A stretch of 64,000 nucleotides of DNA, from contig NZ_JASIRT010000003.1 of NCBI RefSeq assembly GCF_030063475.1, positions 62,001 through 126,000 of the forward strand, in the 5' to 3' direction. Position 1 is the stretch's first letter, and the number at the start of each line of letters is the position of its first letter. Positions 43,227 through 53,169 of the stretch are shown here, piece after piece. This DNA comes from Roseomonas sp. E05. GTDB lineage: Bacteria > Pseudomonadota > Alphaproteobacteria > Acetobacterales > Acetobacteraceae. The notes below the pieces were generated by a model. That model saw only the letters and a program-made list of their open reading frames with translations, made no database searches and was not told the origin of the DNA. Both the position numbers and the translations under genes were made by a program.

Positions 43227-46135
43227 TGCCACCGCGCGCCACCCGCTCCCTGGGGCGCCGTCTGGCGCTCACCGGCCTGGTGCTGCTGCCGGTCGTGCTG
43301 GCGGCGGCGCTGTGGTTCGTGCCGCGCCTGACCGACTGGAACGAGCATCGCGACCGGCTGGCCATCCTGGCCGCCGGGCGCCTCGGCCAGCCGGTGACGC
43401 TGACCGGCCCGGTCAAGCTGGTGCTGCTGCCGCAGCCGATGCTGGAGGCGGGGGGCGTCACCATCGGCGGGCCGGATTCCGGGCTTTCGGTGGAGGCGCG
43501 CGCGCTGCGGCTGCGGCTGGACTGGCTGGCGCTGCTGCGGCTGCGGCTGGAGCCGCGCGAGGTGACGCTGGTCGGCGCCGAGATCCGCCTGCCCTGGCCG
43601 CCGGTGCCCGGCCAGTCCTTCCGCCCGCCACCCTGGCTGACCGCGCTGCAGGGCCGCATCCAGGACTCCCGCGTGATGATCGGGCAGCTGGTGCTGGAGC
43701 GGGTCGATGCCACCCTGGCGGCCGGCGCCGCCACCGACGCCCTGCAGATCAGCGGCCGCTTCCGCTGGCGGCAGACCGACGTGAATTTCGAGACCACCCT
43801 CGGCCGGCCCGGCTGGGACGGCGCGGCGCCGCTCACCCTCACCCTCTCCGGAGGCAAGGCCTCGGTCTCGGCCAGCGGCGTGCTGCTTCCCGAGGGTGGC
43901 TTCGAGGGCAGCCTGCAGGGCGGCGGCAGCGACCTTTCCGCCCTGCTGCCGACGCCGCCTGGCAGCTTCCGCCTGCGTGGCCGCCTCAGCGTCACCGCCG
44001 AGCTGCTCACGGCCGACGACCTCGTGCTCGACATCGCCGGCATCCCGGCCCGCGGCGCCGCGACGCTGCGCGTCGCCCCGGCGCCGCGGCTCGACCTGGC
44101 GCTGGCCACCGGCCGGGTGGAGCTCGATCCCTGGATTGCCGCGCTGCGCCGCGCCGGGCCGCTGCCGCTGCCCTTCGGGCTGGATCTCTCGGCTGACGCG
44201 GCGGGCTTCCGCGGCCTGACCCTGCGCCGCCTGCGGGGCGCCGCCTTCCTGGCCGGCGACCGGCTGACCCTCACCGATGTCGGCGCCGTCCTGCCGGGCG
44301 AGACCGAGATCGAACTCTCCGGCGCCACCACCAGCCGCCCGGCGGGAACAGGGCAGGGTGTGACCACGGGAAGCGGCGAACGGCTGGAGGCGACGGTGCG
44401 CTTCCACGGCGCAATGCTGCGCAGCACCCTGCTGGCACTTGGGCTGCCGCTGGAGGGAACGGAGCCGGACCGGCTGCGCGAGGGCGATGGGCGCTTCAAG
44501 CTGGTGCTCGACGAGACGCAGGCGGCGGTCCCCGAATTCACCGCCACGCTGGATGGCAGCCGCGTCTCCGGCGCCGGCGTGCTCCGCTTCGGGGCGCGCC
44601 CGGCCCTGGGCGTCGGCCTGACCTTCGAGCGGCTGCCGCTGGATGGCTGGCTGCGGCCGGGGCTGGAATGGCCGGCCGTGCAGGGCTGGCTGGCCGGCGT
44701 GGATGCCAATCTCCGCCTCTCCGCCGAGCGGGCGCAGTGGCACGACCTGACCATCCAGGGCCTCTCCGCCGATGCCTCGCTGGAGAACGGCCGCCTCACG
44801 GCGCGCCGCCTCTCCGGGCAGGTGGCCGGGAGCGACGTGGCGCTTTCCGGCGTGGCGCAGCTCGGCCCGACGCTGCAACTCTCCGATCTGGCGCTGGAGG
44901 TCAATGCGCCCGGCGCCGCGCCGCTCCTGGCGCTGCTGCCGGGGGATTGGCCGGACCAGGTGCCGCTTGGCGCCGGAGCGCTGGCGCTGCGCCTCTCGGG
45001 CAATGGCCCGCCGGGGGCGCTGGTCCTGCGCGGCAGCCTGGAGCTTGGGGACCTGCGCGCCGAGGCCAGCGGCACACTGGACCTGCCGGGGCGGCGCTAT
45101 GCCGGGGGGCTCACCCTGCGCCACCCCGGCGCGCCACGCCTGCTGGGCGAGGCGGCCGGCCTCGCGGCGCCGCCCTGGCTGGGCGAGGGCTCCTTCTCGC
45201 TGGTCGGCACCCTGACGGCCAGCCCGCAGGCCGTGCATGCGGAGAGCTTCGACCTCGTGGCCGCCGGGCTGCGGATGGGCGGCCAGCTCGACCTCGCCCT
45301 CGATGGCGCACGGCCCCGCCTGTCCGGCCGGATCGCCGCCGAGCGGCTGCCCTTGCCGCCTTTCGACTGGAATGCGCGCGATCCCTTCCCCCTGGCGCCG
45401 CTCGGCGCGTTCGACGCGGAGCTGACGGTCACGGCGCAGCGGATCGAGCCCTTCGGCCTGCCGCCCCTGGCGAATGCGGCGGCGGCGCTGCGGCTGAAGG
45501 AGGGCGTGCTGCAGGTGGAGAACCTGAAGGCGCTGCTCGCCGGCGGGCAGCTGAGCGCCGGGCTGCGGCTGGAGGCCGGTGCCACGCCGCCGGTGGTCGA
45601 GGCCCAGGGCCGCCTGACCGGCGCCACCCTCGCGGAGCCGCTGCTGGGCCTGCCCGTGGACGTGAAGAGCGGGCAGGTGGAGGCCGAGGCGAATCTGCGC
45701 GCCAGCGGCCACAGCCCGGCGGCCCTGCTGGCCACGCTGGGCGGCCAGGCGCAGGTCACGGTGCGCAACGGCGTGCTGGACGGCACCGACCTGCGCGCCG
45801 CCCTGGCGGTCTCCGAGCAGGCGCCTCTGGGCGAGGCGGAGAGCAGCCTGCGGCAGGCGCTGCTCGGCGGCGCCACCGCCTTCGAGGCGCTGCACGCCCG
45901 CCTGCGCCTGCAGGCCGGCCATGCGGTGCTGGAGGAAGGGCGGCTTGTCCTTTCCGAGGCGCCCGAGGCCAGGCTGGCGGGCGAGTTCGACCTGGCGCGC
46001 GGCGGCATGGATCTGCGGCTCAGCCTGCGCGACGGTGAGGCGCCCGAGCTCGGCCTGCGGATGACCGGCTCGGCCACCAAGCCCCGGCTCGTCCCCGAGA
46101 TCGCCGACTGGTTGCGCTGGCGGGCGGAACGCTAG
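43226..46135 (+). CDS. AsmA family protein
   Basis: 969 aa from ATG 43226, one base overlapping the previous stop. An N-terminal transmembrane segment (about 11-33) precedes W-N-E-H-R-D-R-L-A-I-L-A-A-x-R-L-G-Q-P-V-x-L-x-G-P-V-K-L, the conserved AsmA start. The long middle is made of repeated beta-strand segments (L-R-L-R-L-D-W-L, L-x-G-x-G-S, V-A-G-S-D-V-A-L-S-G-V-A), as expected of the bridge-like lipid-transfer fold. The C-terminal AsmA_2 region includes L-G-G-Q-A-Q-V-T-V-R-N-G-V-L-D-G-T-D-L. It probably spans the periplasm and affects phospholipid transport or outer-membrane composition. Confidence 0.85.
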
Positions 46136-46185
46136 CGCGACTGCCGCGTTAGCCAGGGGCCACGCCCTTGCAGGAGGCCCCGCCG

Positions 46186-47502
46186 ATGCGCCTTGCCCGA
46201 CCTCTGCTCCTCCTGGCGCTGCTCGGCCTGGGGGCCTGTGGCGAGGAGGCCCGCCTGCCGGTGGCCGCCGGCACCGGGCCGGACCCGCAGTTGCCGCCGC
46301 CGCGCCAGAGTTGGTTCCCGACCGTCAACGTCGCCCCCGCCCAGGGCTGGCCGGAGGGCGCGGGCCCCGTCGCCGCGCAGGGGTTGCGGGTGCAGGACTT
46401 CGCCGGCGGCCTGCAGCATCCGCGCTGGCTGCATGTGCTGCCGAACGGGGACGTGCTGGCGGCGGAGAGCGACGCCCCGCCCAAGCCCGAGGACAGCCAG
46501 GGCATCAAGGGCTGGATCATGGGCCTGCTGATGCGCCGCGCCGGCTCGAACACGCCCAGCGCCAACCGCATCACCCTGCTGCGCGACAGTGACGGCGACG
46601 GCGTGGCCGACCAGCGCAGCGTCTTCCTGGAGGGGCTGAACTCACCCTTCGGCATGGCGCTGGTGGGCAACGACTTCTACGTCGCCGACACCGACGCGGT
46701 GCTGCGCTTCCCCTACCAGCCCGGCGAGACGCGGATCACCGCCCCCGGCACGAAGGTCACCGACCTGCCGGCGGGGCCGATCAACCATCACTGGACCAAG
46801 AGCCTGATCGCCAGCCCCGACGGGGCGCGGCTCTATGCCACCGTCGGCTCCAACAGCAACGCCGCCGAGAACGGCATGGAGGCCGAGGAGGGGCGCGCGG
46901 CGATCTGGGAGATCGACCGCGCCACCGGGGCCAAGCGGCTCTTCGCCACCGGCCTGCGCAATCCCAACGGCATGATGTGGGTGCCGCAGACCGGCGCGCT
47001 TTGGGCGGCGGTGAACGAGCGCGACATGCTCGGCAGCGACCTGGTGCCGGACTACATGACCAGCCTGCGGGATGGCGGCTTCTACGGCTGGCCCTACAGC
47101 TACTACGGCCAGCACCGCGATCCGCGCATCGAGCCGCAGCGCCCGGAACTGGTGTCGCGCGCCATCGTGCCGGACTATGCCCTCGGCCCGCACACCGCCT
47201 CGCTCGGCCTGGCCTGGTCCGGCACCGGCGAGGGCGCGATGCCGCCACCCTATGCGCAGGGCGCCTTCATCGGCCAGCACGGCTCATGGAACCGCCGCCC
47301 GGCCAGCGGCTACAAGGTGATCTACGTGCCCTTCCAGGACGGGATGCCGGGTGGCCCGCCGGTGGACGTGCTGACCGGCTTCCTCGACGGCGAGGGCAAC
47401 GCGCAGGGGCGGCCTGTCGGCGTCGCGCTGGACGGGCGCGGAGGGCTGCTGGTGGCCGACGATGTCGGCGGCCATGTCTGGCGCGTGAGCGCGGCTCAGT
47501 AG
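46186..47502 (+). CDS. L-sorbosone-dehydrogenase-like PQQ-type lipoprotein
   Basis: 438 aa from ATG 46186, set by AGGAGG 9 bp upstream. The N-terminus is a lipoprotein signal with lipobox L-G-A-C (Cys18, Gly at +2). The mature part is a six-bladed beta-propeller of the soluble glucose/sorbosone dehydrogenase kind: [54 protein letters not shown], and [13 protein letters not shown]. Acetic acid bacteria use such enzymes for periplasmic sugar oxidation. No haem-binding CxxCH is seen. The substrate is not certain. A hairpin element follows the stop. Confidence 0.85.
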   Translation: MRLARPLLLLALLGLGACGEEARLPVAAGTGPDPQLPPPRQSWFPTVNVAPAQGWPEGAGPVAAQGLRVQDFAGGLQHPRWLHVLPNGDVLAAESDAPPKPEDSQGIKGWIMGLLMRRAGSNTPSANRITLLRDSDGDGVADQRSVFLEGLNSPFGMALVGNDFYVADTDAVLRFPYQPGETRITAPGTKVTDLPAGPINHHWTKSLIASPDGARLYATVGSNSNAAENGMEAEEGRAAIWEIDRATGAKRLFATGLRNPNGMMWVPQTGALWAAVNERDMLGSDLVPDYMTSLRDGGFYGWPYSYYGQHRDPRIEPQRPELVSRAIVPDYALGPHTASLGLAWSGTGEGAMPPPYAQGAFIGQHGSWNRRPASGYKVIYVPFQDGMPGGPPVDVLTGFLDGEGNAQGRPVGVALDGRGGLLVADDVGGHVWRVSAAQ

Positions 47503-47510
47503 GAAAAGAT

Positions 47511-47637
47511 CGGGGGAATGAATTCCCCCAATCCCCCTTCTTCTTTCTTCGAGTTCAAGCGCCCCGCCGCCAACAGGCACGCCTGAACAGACAAGAAAAA
47601 GAAGGGGGTTCGGGGGAATTCATTCCCCCGACCTTTC
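47511..47637. repeat. Hairpin repeat element, locus A (inverted pair)
   Basis: Two copies of the same element face each other. Left copy: GGGGGAAT-GA-ATTCCCCC (47512-47529) followed by a polypyrimidine tail CCCCCTTCTTCTTTCTTC (about 47533-47550). Right copy on the minus strand: CGGGGGAAT-GA-ATTCCCCCG (47630-47611) followed by CCCCCTTCTTTTTCTTGTC (to about 47590). Each copy ends a gene: the left one after the sorbosone-dehydrogenase-like gene and the right one after the RHH gene, whose stop codon lies in the hairpin. Hairpin plus pyrimidine tail suggests a bidirectional terminator. The same element recurs at 55192-55240 and 60666-60792. Confidence 0.8.
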
Positions 47638-47856
47638 TTGCCGGCTGGCCACCAGCGCATGCACCCGCAGCGCGCTGGCGAGCGGCAGGTCCGGCTCGGT
47701 GCGGGCGGCGTCCACCTGCTGGACCAGTGCGGAAAGCGTTATTCCCCGCGTCGCGGCCAACCCCTCCAGCGCCGTCCAGAACTCCGTCTCCAGGGCCACG
47801 CTGGTGCGGTGCCCGGCCAGGGTGAAGGAGCGCTTCAGCAGGTGCCGGCCGGTCAT
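47620..47856 (-). CDS. Small ribbon-helix-helix domain protein
   Basis: 78 aa. L-L-K-R-S-F-T-L-A-G-H-R-T-S-V-A-L-E-T-E-F-W followed by L-A-A-T-R-G-I-T-L-S-A-L-V is the RHH_4 type: one beta strand and two helices, expected to dimerise and bind DNA. The end contains A-S-A-L-R-V-H-A-L. Such proteins often sit downstream of fumC in alphaproteobacteria. Its start overlaps the fumC stop by 4 bp. The last few codons and the TGA stop are formed by the inserted hairpin element, so the C-terminal R-S-G-E may not be ancestral. Confidence 0.8.
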   Translation of the reverse strand: MTGRHLLKRSFTLAGHRTSVALETEFWTALEGLAATRGITLSALVQQVDAARTEPDLPLASALRVHALVASRQERSGE

Positions 47857-49265
47857 CCCGCGCCTGCCAATGTTGCACCGGGGCTCACCATCTCCTCCGG
47901 CTTCACCCAGGCGTCGAAGTCCTCGGGCTTCACATAGCCGAGCTGGTCGGCGGCCTCGCGCAGCGTCAGGTTCTCGGCCAGCGCCTTCTTGCCGATCTGC
48001 ACCGCCTTGTCGTAGCCGATGCGCGGGTTCAGCACCGTCACCAGCATCAGCGACTTGGCCAGGTTCTCGGCGATGCGCGCCCGGTTCGGCTCCAGCTTGT
48101 CCACCATGTTGTGGGCGAAGCTCTCCGCCACATCGGCGAGCAGCGTCACCGACTGCAGCGCGGCGTTGATGATCACCGGCTTGAAGACGTTCAGCTCCAG
48201 GTGCCCCTGGGCGCCGGCAACGGTGATCGTGGTGTGGTTCCCCATGACCTGCGCCGCCACCATCGTCATCGCCTCCGACTGCGTGGGGTTGGTCTTGCCG
48301 GGCATGATGGAGGAGGAAAGCCCGTCGGCGGGAATGAACAATTCCGAGAACCCGCTACGCGGGCCGCTGCCGAGCAGGCGAATGTCGTTTGCGATCTTGT
48401 TGAGCGAAACAGCCAGCGTGTTCAGCACACCGGAGAGTTCGACGAAGGCGTCCTCGGCCCCCATGCCCTCGAACTTGTTGGGGTTGGGCTGGAACTCGAG
48501 TCCGGTCAGCGCCCGGATGCGCGCGCAGAAGGCCGCGTCGAAATCCTTGTGGCGGTTCAGCCCGGTGCCAACCGCCGTGCCGCCCTGCGGCAGCAGTAGC
48601 AGGCGGGGCAGGGTGCCGCGCAGCCGGTCCTGACCATGCGCTACCTGGGCGGCCCAGGCGGCGAACTCCTGCCCGAGCGTCACCGGCACCGCGTCCATCA
48701 GGTGGGTGCGGCCGACCTTGACGATATCGCCCCATTCCTTCGCCCGGCGCTCCAGCGATTCCCGCAGCACACCCAGCGCCGGCAGCAGCCGCTGCACCAC
48801 CGCCTCGGCGGCGGCGATGTGCATCATGGTGGGGAAACTGTCGTTGGAGGACTGGCCGCGGTTGACGTGGTCGTTCGGGTGCACCGGCTTGCGGCTGCCG
48901 AGCGGGGAGCCGAGCATCTCGTTGGCGCGGTTCGAGATGACCTCGTTGGCGTTCATGTTGGTCTGGGTGCCGGAGCCGGTCTGCCAGACGGGCAGCGGGA
49001 AGTCGGCATCCCGCTTGCCCTCGGCGATCTCGGCGGCGGCGGCGATGATGGGGTCCGCCAATTCGGCCGGCAACTCGCCGAGCTGCTTGTTGGCCTCGGC
49101 GGCCGCCTGCTTCTGCAGCCCGACGGCGCGGATCAGGCCGCGCGGGAAATGCTCCGAGCCGATGCGGAAGAGACGCCGGGCGCGCTCGGTCTGCGGGCCC
49201 CAGTAGCGGCCGCCCTCGATCTCGATCGTGCCGAGGCTGTCGGTTTCAGTGCGGGTTTCGGGCAT
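47853..49265 (-). CDS. fumC: Class II fumarate hydratase FumC
   Basis: 470 aa, the expected length. The family signature G-L-S-S-S-I-M-P-G-K-T-N-P-T-Q-S-E is intact, as are S-S-N-D-S-F-P-T-M-M-H and T-G-S-G-T-Q-T-N-M-N-A-N-E-V. It is the oxygen-stable, iron-free fumarase of the TCA cycle (fumarate to L-malate). A class I Fe-S fumarase is encoded 1.4 kb away on the same strand. An AGGAGGT-like ribosome site lies upstream of ATG 49265. Confidence 0.96.
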   Translation of the reverse strand: MPETRTETDSLGTIEIEGGRYWGPQTERARRLFRIGSEHFPRGLIRAVGLQKQAAAEANKQLGELPAELADPIIAAAAEIAEGKRDADFPLPVWQTGSGTQTNMNANEVISNRANEMLGSPLGSRKPVHPNDHVNRGQSSNDSFPTMMHIAAAEAVVQRLLPALGVLRESLERRAKEWGDIVKVGRTHLMDAVPVTLGQEFAAWAAQVAHGQDRLRGTLPRLLLLPQGGTAVGTGLNRHKDFDAAFCARIRALTGLEFQPNPNKFEGMGAEDAFVELSGVLNTLAVSLNKIANDIRLLGSGPRSGFSELFIPADGLSSSIMPGKTNPTQSEAMTMVAAQVMGNHTTITVAGAQGHLELNVFKPVIINAALQSVTLLADVAESFAHNMVDKLEPNRARIAENLAKSLMLVTVLNPRIGYDKAVQIGKKALAENLTLREAADQLGYVKPEDFDAWVKPEEMVSPGATLAGAG

Positions 49266-49334
49266 ATCCGGACCTCCTGCCTGTGGTATTGCTCAGGTAA
49301 GAAGCCGGATGGCCCGGGAATAGGTTGCGTGCGC

Positions 49335-49367
49335 AGCCCTGGCCTGCCCGGAAGGCAGGCCAGGGCT
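49335..49367 (-). terminator. Strong hairpin after the Pro/Tyr-rich exported protein gene
   Basis: AGCCCTGGCCTGCC (49335-49348) and GGCAGGCCAGGGCT (49354-49367) form a perfect 14-bp stem with a 5-base loop, one base beyond the stop of the minus-strand gene and about 70 bp before fumC. There is no T-run. Confidence 0.6.
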
Positions 49368-49368
49368 C

Positions 49369-49695
49369 TCACCAGTGCCGGTAGCGCGGCGCCGGCTCGT
49401 AGTAGACGACCGGCGGAGGCGCGTAATAGGCCACCGGCGGCGGCGCGTAATAATAGGCCACGGGCGGCGGCGGGGGTGGGGGCGGCGCATAGTAGGCCAC
49501 CGGTGGCGGCGCGGCCTGGGCCGCCGCGCTGCCGAGCAGCGCCCCGACGGCGAGGCCCCCGATGACGCCGGCGGCAACGGCGCCGCCGCCACCGCCATGG
49601 TGGCGCCAGCCCCCGGCCTGGGCGGCGGGGCTGGCCAGCATCAGCGCGGCGCCGGCCGCACTGGCGAGGAACAGCGAACGGATCGGTTTCATCAT
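49369..49695 (-). CDS. Exported Gly/Pro/Tyr-rich hypothetical protein
   Basis: 108 aa from ATG 49695 (GGAGGG 5-6 bp upstream). A signal peptide (M-M-K-P-I-R-S-L-F-L-A-S-A-A-G-A-A-L) ends at A-A-Q-A near residue 27. The mature protein has a H-H-G-G-G-G-G patch, then a glycine-zipper-like hydrophobic stretch (A-A-G-V-I-G-G-L-A-V-G-A-L-L-G), then repeated P-P-P-V-A-Y-Y-A units and a C-terminal P-R-Y-R-H-W. This layout is common in small envelope proteins of unknown function in alphaproteobacteria. No function is proposed. Confidence 0.7.
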   Translation of the reverse strand: MMKPIRSLFLASAAGAALMLASPAAQAGGWRHHGGGGGAVAAGVIGGLAVGALLGSAAAQAAPPPVAYYAPPPPPPPPVAYYYAPPPVAYYAPPPVVYYEPAPRYRHW

Positions 49696-49779
49696 AGCGC
49701 CCTCCGGGCTTGATCCTGCCATCATACCACCGATCGGCGCGAGATTATGGCGAAGCCAGGGTATGATGATGGCCGCTGC

Positions 49780-50184
49780 TCAGGCGGCCGCACCATAAGT
49801 GGCGATTTCGATGAGGTTTTCATCGGGGTCGCGGCAATAGACCGAAGTGATCGGGCCGAGCGCCCCGGCCTTCGGCACCGGTCCCTTCTCGACGGTCACG
49901 CCGCATTCGTGCAGGTGGGCGATGACATCCTCGGCGGTGACCGCGACAACGAAGCAGAGGTCCTGCGTGCCGGGCGCGGCGGCGGCGCCGGTGAACCATT
50001 CCTCCTGCGTCGCCGTCTGCGGGCGCAGGTTGATCTTCTGGCCGCCGAAGCGCAGCGCGTTGCGCCGCTGCTCGCCGAAGGCCTCCCGCTCCATGCCCAG
50101 CACCCGCTGGTACCAGGAGGCACTGACCTCCACGTCCCGGCAGGTGATCACCAGGTGGTCGAGCCGGTCTACCGCGAAGCGCAT
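49780..50184 (-). CDS. VOC family (glyoxalase/dioxygenase superfamily) protein
   Basis: 134 aa with one pair of beta-alpha-beta-beta-beta modules: L-D-H-L-V-I-T-C-R-D (metal-binding His near residue 10), S-W-Y-Q-R-V-L-G-M, and the closing D-P-D-E-N-L-I-E-I (metal-binding Glu). It probably binds a divalent metal and acts as a lyase or dioxygenase on a small molecule; the substrate is unknown. It begins 3 bp after the stop of the RidA gene, so the two are cotranscribed. Confidence 0.85.
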   Translation of the reverse strand: MRFAVDRLDHLVITCRDVEVSASWYQRVLGMEREAFGEQRRNALRFGGQKINLRPQTATQEEWFTGAAAAPGTQDLCFVVAVTAEDVIAHLHECGVTVEKGPVPKAGALGPITSVYCRDPDENLIEIATYGAAA

Positions 50185-50187
50185 GCC

Positions 50188-50580
50188 TTACCTCTCCCTG
50201 GCGCCGATGCGCGCCGTGACCTCGATTTCGATCCGCATCGCCTCGGCCTGCAGCCCGGCATGCAGCAGCGTGGCCGCCGGGCGTGCCTGGCCGAGCCACT
50301 TGCGCGTCACCGGCCAGCAGGGCTCCCAATCCTCCCGCTGCGGCACGATGAAGGTGACGCGCACCACATCCTCCATGCTGGCGCCTGCTTCGGCCAGGGC
50401 GGCGGCGATGTTGCGGAAGGCCTGCTCGCACTGCTCCACCACCCCTTCGGCGATGGTCATGCGGGCATAGTCGTAGCCGGTGGTGCCGGAGACATGGACG
50501 GTGTCGCCCGCCACCACGGCGCGGGAATAGCCGATCTGCTCCTCGAAAGGGCTGCCGGAGGAGATCAGGCGGCGGGTCAT
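50188..50580 (-). CDS. RidA/YjgF family protein
   Basis: 130 aa from ATG 50580. Y-S-R-A-V-V-A-G-D-T-V-H-V-S-G-T-T-G-Y-D, then the trimer-core helix E-Q-C-E-Q-A-F-R-N-I-A-A-A-L-A-E-A-G and the end P-A-A-T-L-L-H-A-G-L-Q-A-E-A-M-R-I-E-I-E-V-T-A place it in the RidA superfamily. The canonical Arg105 of RidA (in S-R-x-x-V/I) is not obvious: the equivalent region reads R-P-A-A-T-L-L, so it may belong to an Rid1-7 subgroup that lacks imine deaminase activity. Paired with the VOC gene. Confidence 0.82.
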   Translation of the reverse strand: MTRRLISSGSPFEEQIGYSRAVVAGDTVHVSGTTGYDYARMTIAEGVVEQCEQAFRNIAAALAEAGASMEDVVRVTFIVPQREDWEPCWPVTRKWLGQARPAATLLHAGLQAEAMRIEIEVTARIGARER

Positions 50581-50695
50581 GCCGCCGCTCCGCCGGCGCG
50601 GCGGCGGGCGCCACCTGTGCAGTTGGACCTCAGCGCCGGCATGGCTGCCCTCCTGGAAAGGGCGCGACCCGGCCAGCACCGAGTCGCGCCGCGAT

Positions 50696-52411
50696 TCACT
50701 CCAGGCCGTCGTAGAAGTCGTTGCCCTTGTCGTCCACGACGATGAAGGCCGGGAAGTCCTCGACCTCGACCTTCCAGACCGCCTCCATGCCGAGTTCGGG
50801 GTATTCCAGCACCTCGACCTTCTTGATGCAGTCCTGCGCCAGCCGGGCGGCGGGACCGCCGACCGAGCCCAGATAGAAGCCGCCATAGGTCCTGCAGGCG
50901 TCCCGCACCGCCTTGGAGCGGTTGCCCTTGGCCAGCATGACCAGCGAGCCGCCGGCGGCCTGGAAGCCGGCCACGTAGCTGTCCATGCGCCCGGCGGTGG
51001 TGGGGCCGAAGGAGCCGGTCGGCAGGCCTTCCGGCGTCTTGGCCGGGCCGGCGTAATAGACCGGGTGGTCCTTGATGTACTGCGGCAGGCCCTCGCCGCG
51101 GTCCAGCCGCTCCTGCAGCTTGGCATGGGCGATGTCGCGCGCCACCACGATGGTGCCGGTCAGCGAGACGCGGGTCTTCACCGGGTGCTTCGACAGCTCG
51201 GCGCGGATCGCGTCCATCGGGCGGTTGAGGTCGATCTTCACCACCTCGCCGCCCAGGATCTCGTCGGTCGTCTCGGGCAGGAAGCGGGCCGGATCGTGCT
51301 CCAGCGCCTCGATGAAGACGCCGTCCCTGGTGATCTTGGCCTTGATCTGCCGGTCGGCCGAGCAGGAGACGCCGATGCCGATCGGCAGCGAGGCGCCGTG
51401 GCGGGGCAGGCGGATCACCCGCACGTCATGGCAGAAATACTTGCCGCCGAACTGCGCGCCGATGCCCAGGTTCTGCGTCAGCTTGTGGATCTCGCGCTCC
51501 AGCTCGGGGTCGCGCAGGCCGTGGCCCGACTTGTCGCCCTCGGTCGGCAGTTCGTCGAGATAGCGGGTGGAGGCGAGCTTCACCGTCTTGAGCGTGGTCT
51601 CGGCCGAGGTGCCGCCGATGACGATGGCCAGGTGGTAGGGCGGGCAGGCGCTGGTGCCCAGCGTCTTGATCTTCTCCTCCAGGAACTTCAGCAGCTTGTC
51701 CTTGTTCAGGACGGCGCGCGTCTGCTGATAGAGGAAGGTCTTGTTGGCCGAGCCGCCGCCCTTCAGCACGAACATCAGGTGGAACTCGTCCGCGTGGTGG
51801 TCGCCGGGCGCGGCATAGATGTCGAACTGTACCGGCAGGTTGTTGCCGGTGTTGACCTCCTCGAAGGTCGAGAGCGGCGCCATCTGCGAGTAGCGCAGGT
51901 TGGTCTCGGTATAGGTGCGGTGGACGCCGTAGGAGAGCGCCTCCTCCTCATCCCCCTCGACCCAGACGCGCTGGCCCTTCTTGCCGAAGACGATGGCGGT
52001 GCCGGTGTCCTGGCACATCGGCAGCACGCCGCCGGCGGCGATCGAGGCGTTCTTCAGCAGGTCGAGCGCCACGAAGCGGTCGTTGGCGCTGGCCTCCGGG
52101 TCCTTCAGGATGTTCGCAAGCTGCTGCAGGTGGCCGGGGCGCAGGAAGTGGGAGACCTCCCTGCAGGCGGCGAAGGCCAGCTCCTCCAGCGCGCGCGGCG
52201 GCACCTTCAGCACGGTGCGGCCCTCCACCTCGATCGCCCTCACGCCCTCGATGGGCAGGCGGCGATAGGGCGTCTTGTCCGCGCCGAGCGGCAGCATCGG
52301 GCTGTAGCGGAAGTTCTCCGGCCGCTGCGAGACCGGCATCCCGGCGTCGGTCTCGTTGACCGGGGTGTCGGCGAGGGGGGCGGCGGGGGGGATGTTGTCG
52401 TCAGGGGACAT
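50696..52411 (-). CDS. Class I fumarate hydratase (iron-sulfur)
   Basis: 571 aa from ATG 52411 (CGGAGCG upstream). The catalytic [4Fe-4S] cluster ligands are likely C133 ([11 protein letters not shown]), the cysteine in [10 protein letters not shown], and the one in [11 protein letters not shown]. The C-terminal beta domain includes G-P-T-T-A-G-R-M-D and [11 protein letters not shown]. Single-chain class I fumarases of this size correspond to E. coli FumA/FumB. It performs the same reaction as FumC nearby but is sensitive to oxygen and iron limitation, so the two may be used under different conditions. Confidence 0.93.
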   Translation of the reverse strand: MSPDDNIPPAAPLADTPVNETDAGMPVSQRPENFRYSPMLPLGADKTPYRRLPIEGVRAIEVEGRTVLKVPPRALEELAFAACREVSHFLRPGHLQQLANILKDPEASANDRFVALDLLKNASIAAGGVLPMCQDTGTAIVFGKKGQRVWVEGDEEEALSYGVHRTYTETNLRYSQMAPLSTFEEVNTGNNLPVQFDIYAAPGDHHADEFHLMFVLKGGGSANKTFLYQQTRAVLNKDKLLKFLEEKIKTLGTSACPPYHLAIVIGGTSAETTLKTVKLASTRYLDELPTEGDKSGHGLRDPELEREIHKLTQNLGIGAQFGGKYFCHDVRVIRLPRHGASLPIGIGVSCSADRQIKAKITRDGVFIEALEHDPARFLPETTDEILGGEVVKIDLNRPMDAIRAELSKHPVKTRVSLTGTIVVARDIAHAKLQERLDRGEGLPQYIKDHPVYYAGPAKTPEGLPTGSFGPTTAGRMDSYVAGFQAAGGSLVMLAKGNRSKAVRDACRTYGGFYLGSVGGPAARLAQDCIKKVEVLEYPELGMEAVWKVEVEDFPAFIVVDDKGNDFYDGLE

Positions 52412-52541
52412 CGAACGCTCCGGCATGACGGGCAGGGCAGGCGTCGCCTGGGCGGCGGCGTCGGGCGGGGCAGTGGTAGCGCAGCCGCCGCGGCAAACCA
52501 ACCGGGCGCGGGGCCAGGCCGGGGAATGGCAGGACCGCGGT

Positions 52542-53084
52542 TCAGTCGCGCGTGGGGCGGCGGCGGAAGGCGTCCAGGCTGACCACCTGGGCGGGGCCTT
52601 CCTCGGCTGCCGGCTTGGGCTCGCCGTCCTCGCCCTGTTCGGCCATCGGCGCCGGCGCCGCGTCCTCGGCCGGCAGGGCCTCCTCGGCCGGCTTGGCAGC
52701 CGCCTCGGCGGAGGGGAAGCGCAGCCCGACCCGGACATGAGGGTCCCAGAAGGCGGTCAGGGCACTGATGGGAATGGTCAGGGTGGCCGGCATGCCGCCG
52801 AAGGACAGCCCGGCGGTGACGAAGCCCGCGTCGCGATCCACCTTCAGATCCCAGAACTGGTGCTGAAGGACGATGGTCATTTCCTCGGGGTAACGTGCCT
52901 TCAGGTGGTTCGGCATCGCCACGCCGGGATGATCGGTGCGGAAGGTGAGATAGAAATGATGTTCGCCCGGCAGACCATGGACGCCGACATGTTCCAGAGC
53001 CTTCAGCGCCACCTCGCGCATCGCTTCCTCAGTCCAGCGATCGTAGGGGAGCAGGCTCTCCGCCTGTTTGTTGTCTTCGGTCAT
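52542..53084 (-). CDS. sspB: ClpXP protease adaptor SspB (alpha type)
   Basis: 180 aa from ATG 53084, with GGAG 7 bp upstream. The substrate-binding domain (about 12-125) has the SspB pattern [24 protein letters not shown] and the [11 protein letters not shown] strand. A flexible acidic Ala/Glu/Pro linker leads to the C-terminal [10 protein letters not shown], the XB motif that docks on the ClpX N-domain. SspB tethers ssrA-tagged, stalled-ribosome products to ClpXP. The tmRNA gene that encodes the tag lies about 90 bp upstream on the same strand. Confidence 0.92.
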   Translation of the reverse strand: MTEDNKQAESLLPYDRWTEEAMREVALKALEHVGVHGLPGEHHFYLTFRTDHPGVAMPNHLKARYPEEMTIVLQHQFWDLKVDRDAGFVTAGLSFGGMPATLTIPISALTAFWDPHVRVGLRFPSAEAAAKPAEEALPAEDAAPAPMAEQGEDGEPKPAAEEGPAQVVSLDAFRRRPTRD

Positions 53085-53169
53085 GCACTCCACCCCAGCG
53101 GCAGCCAGAACAATGGAAGACCCATAGCGGTGCCGGCAACCAGCGGAAAGTAGGCGCAGCCGGAAAACG

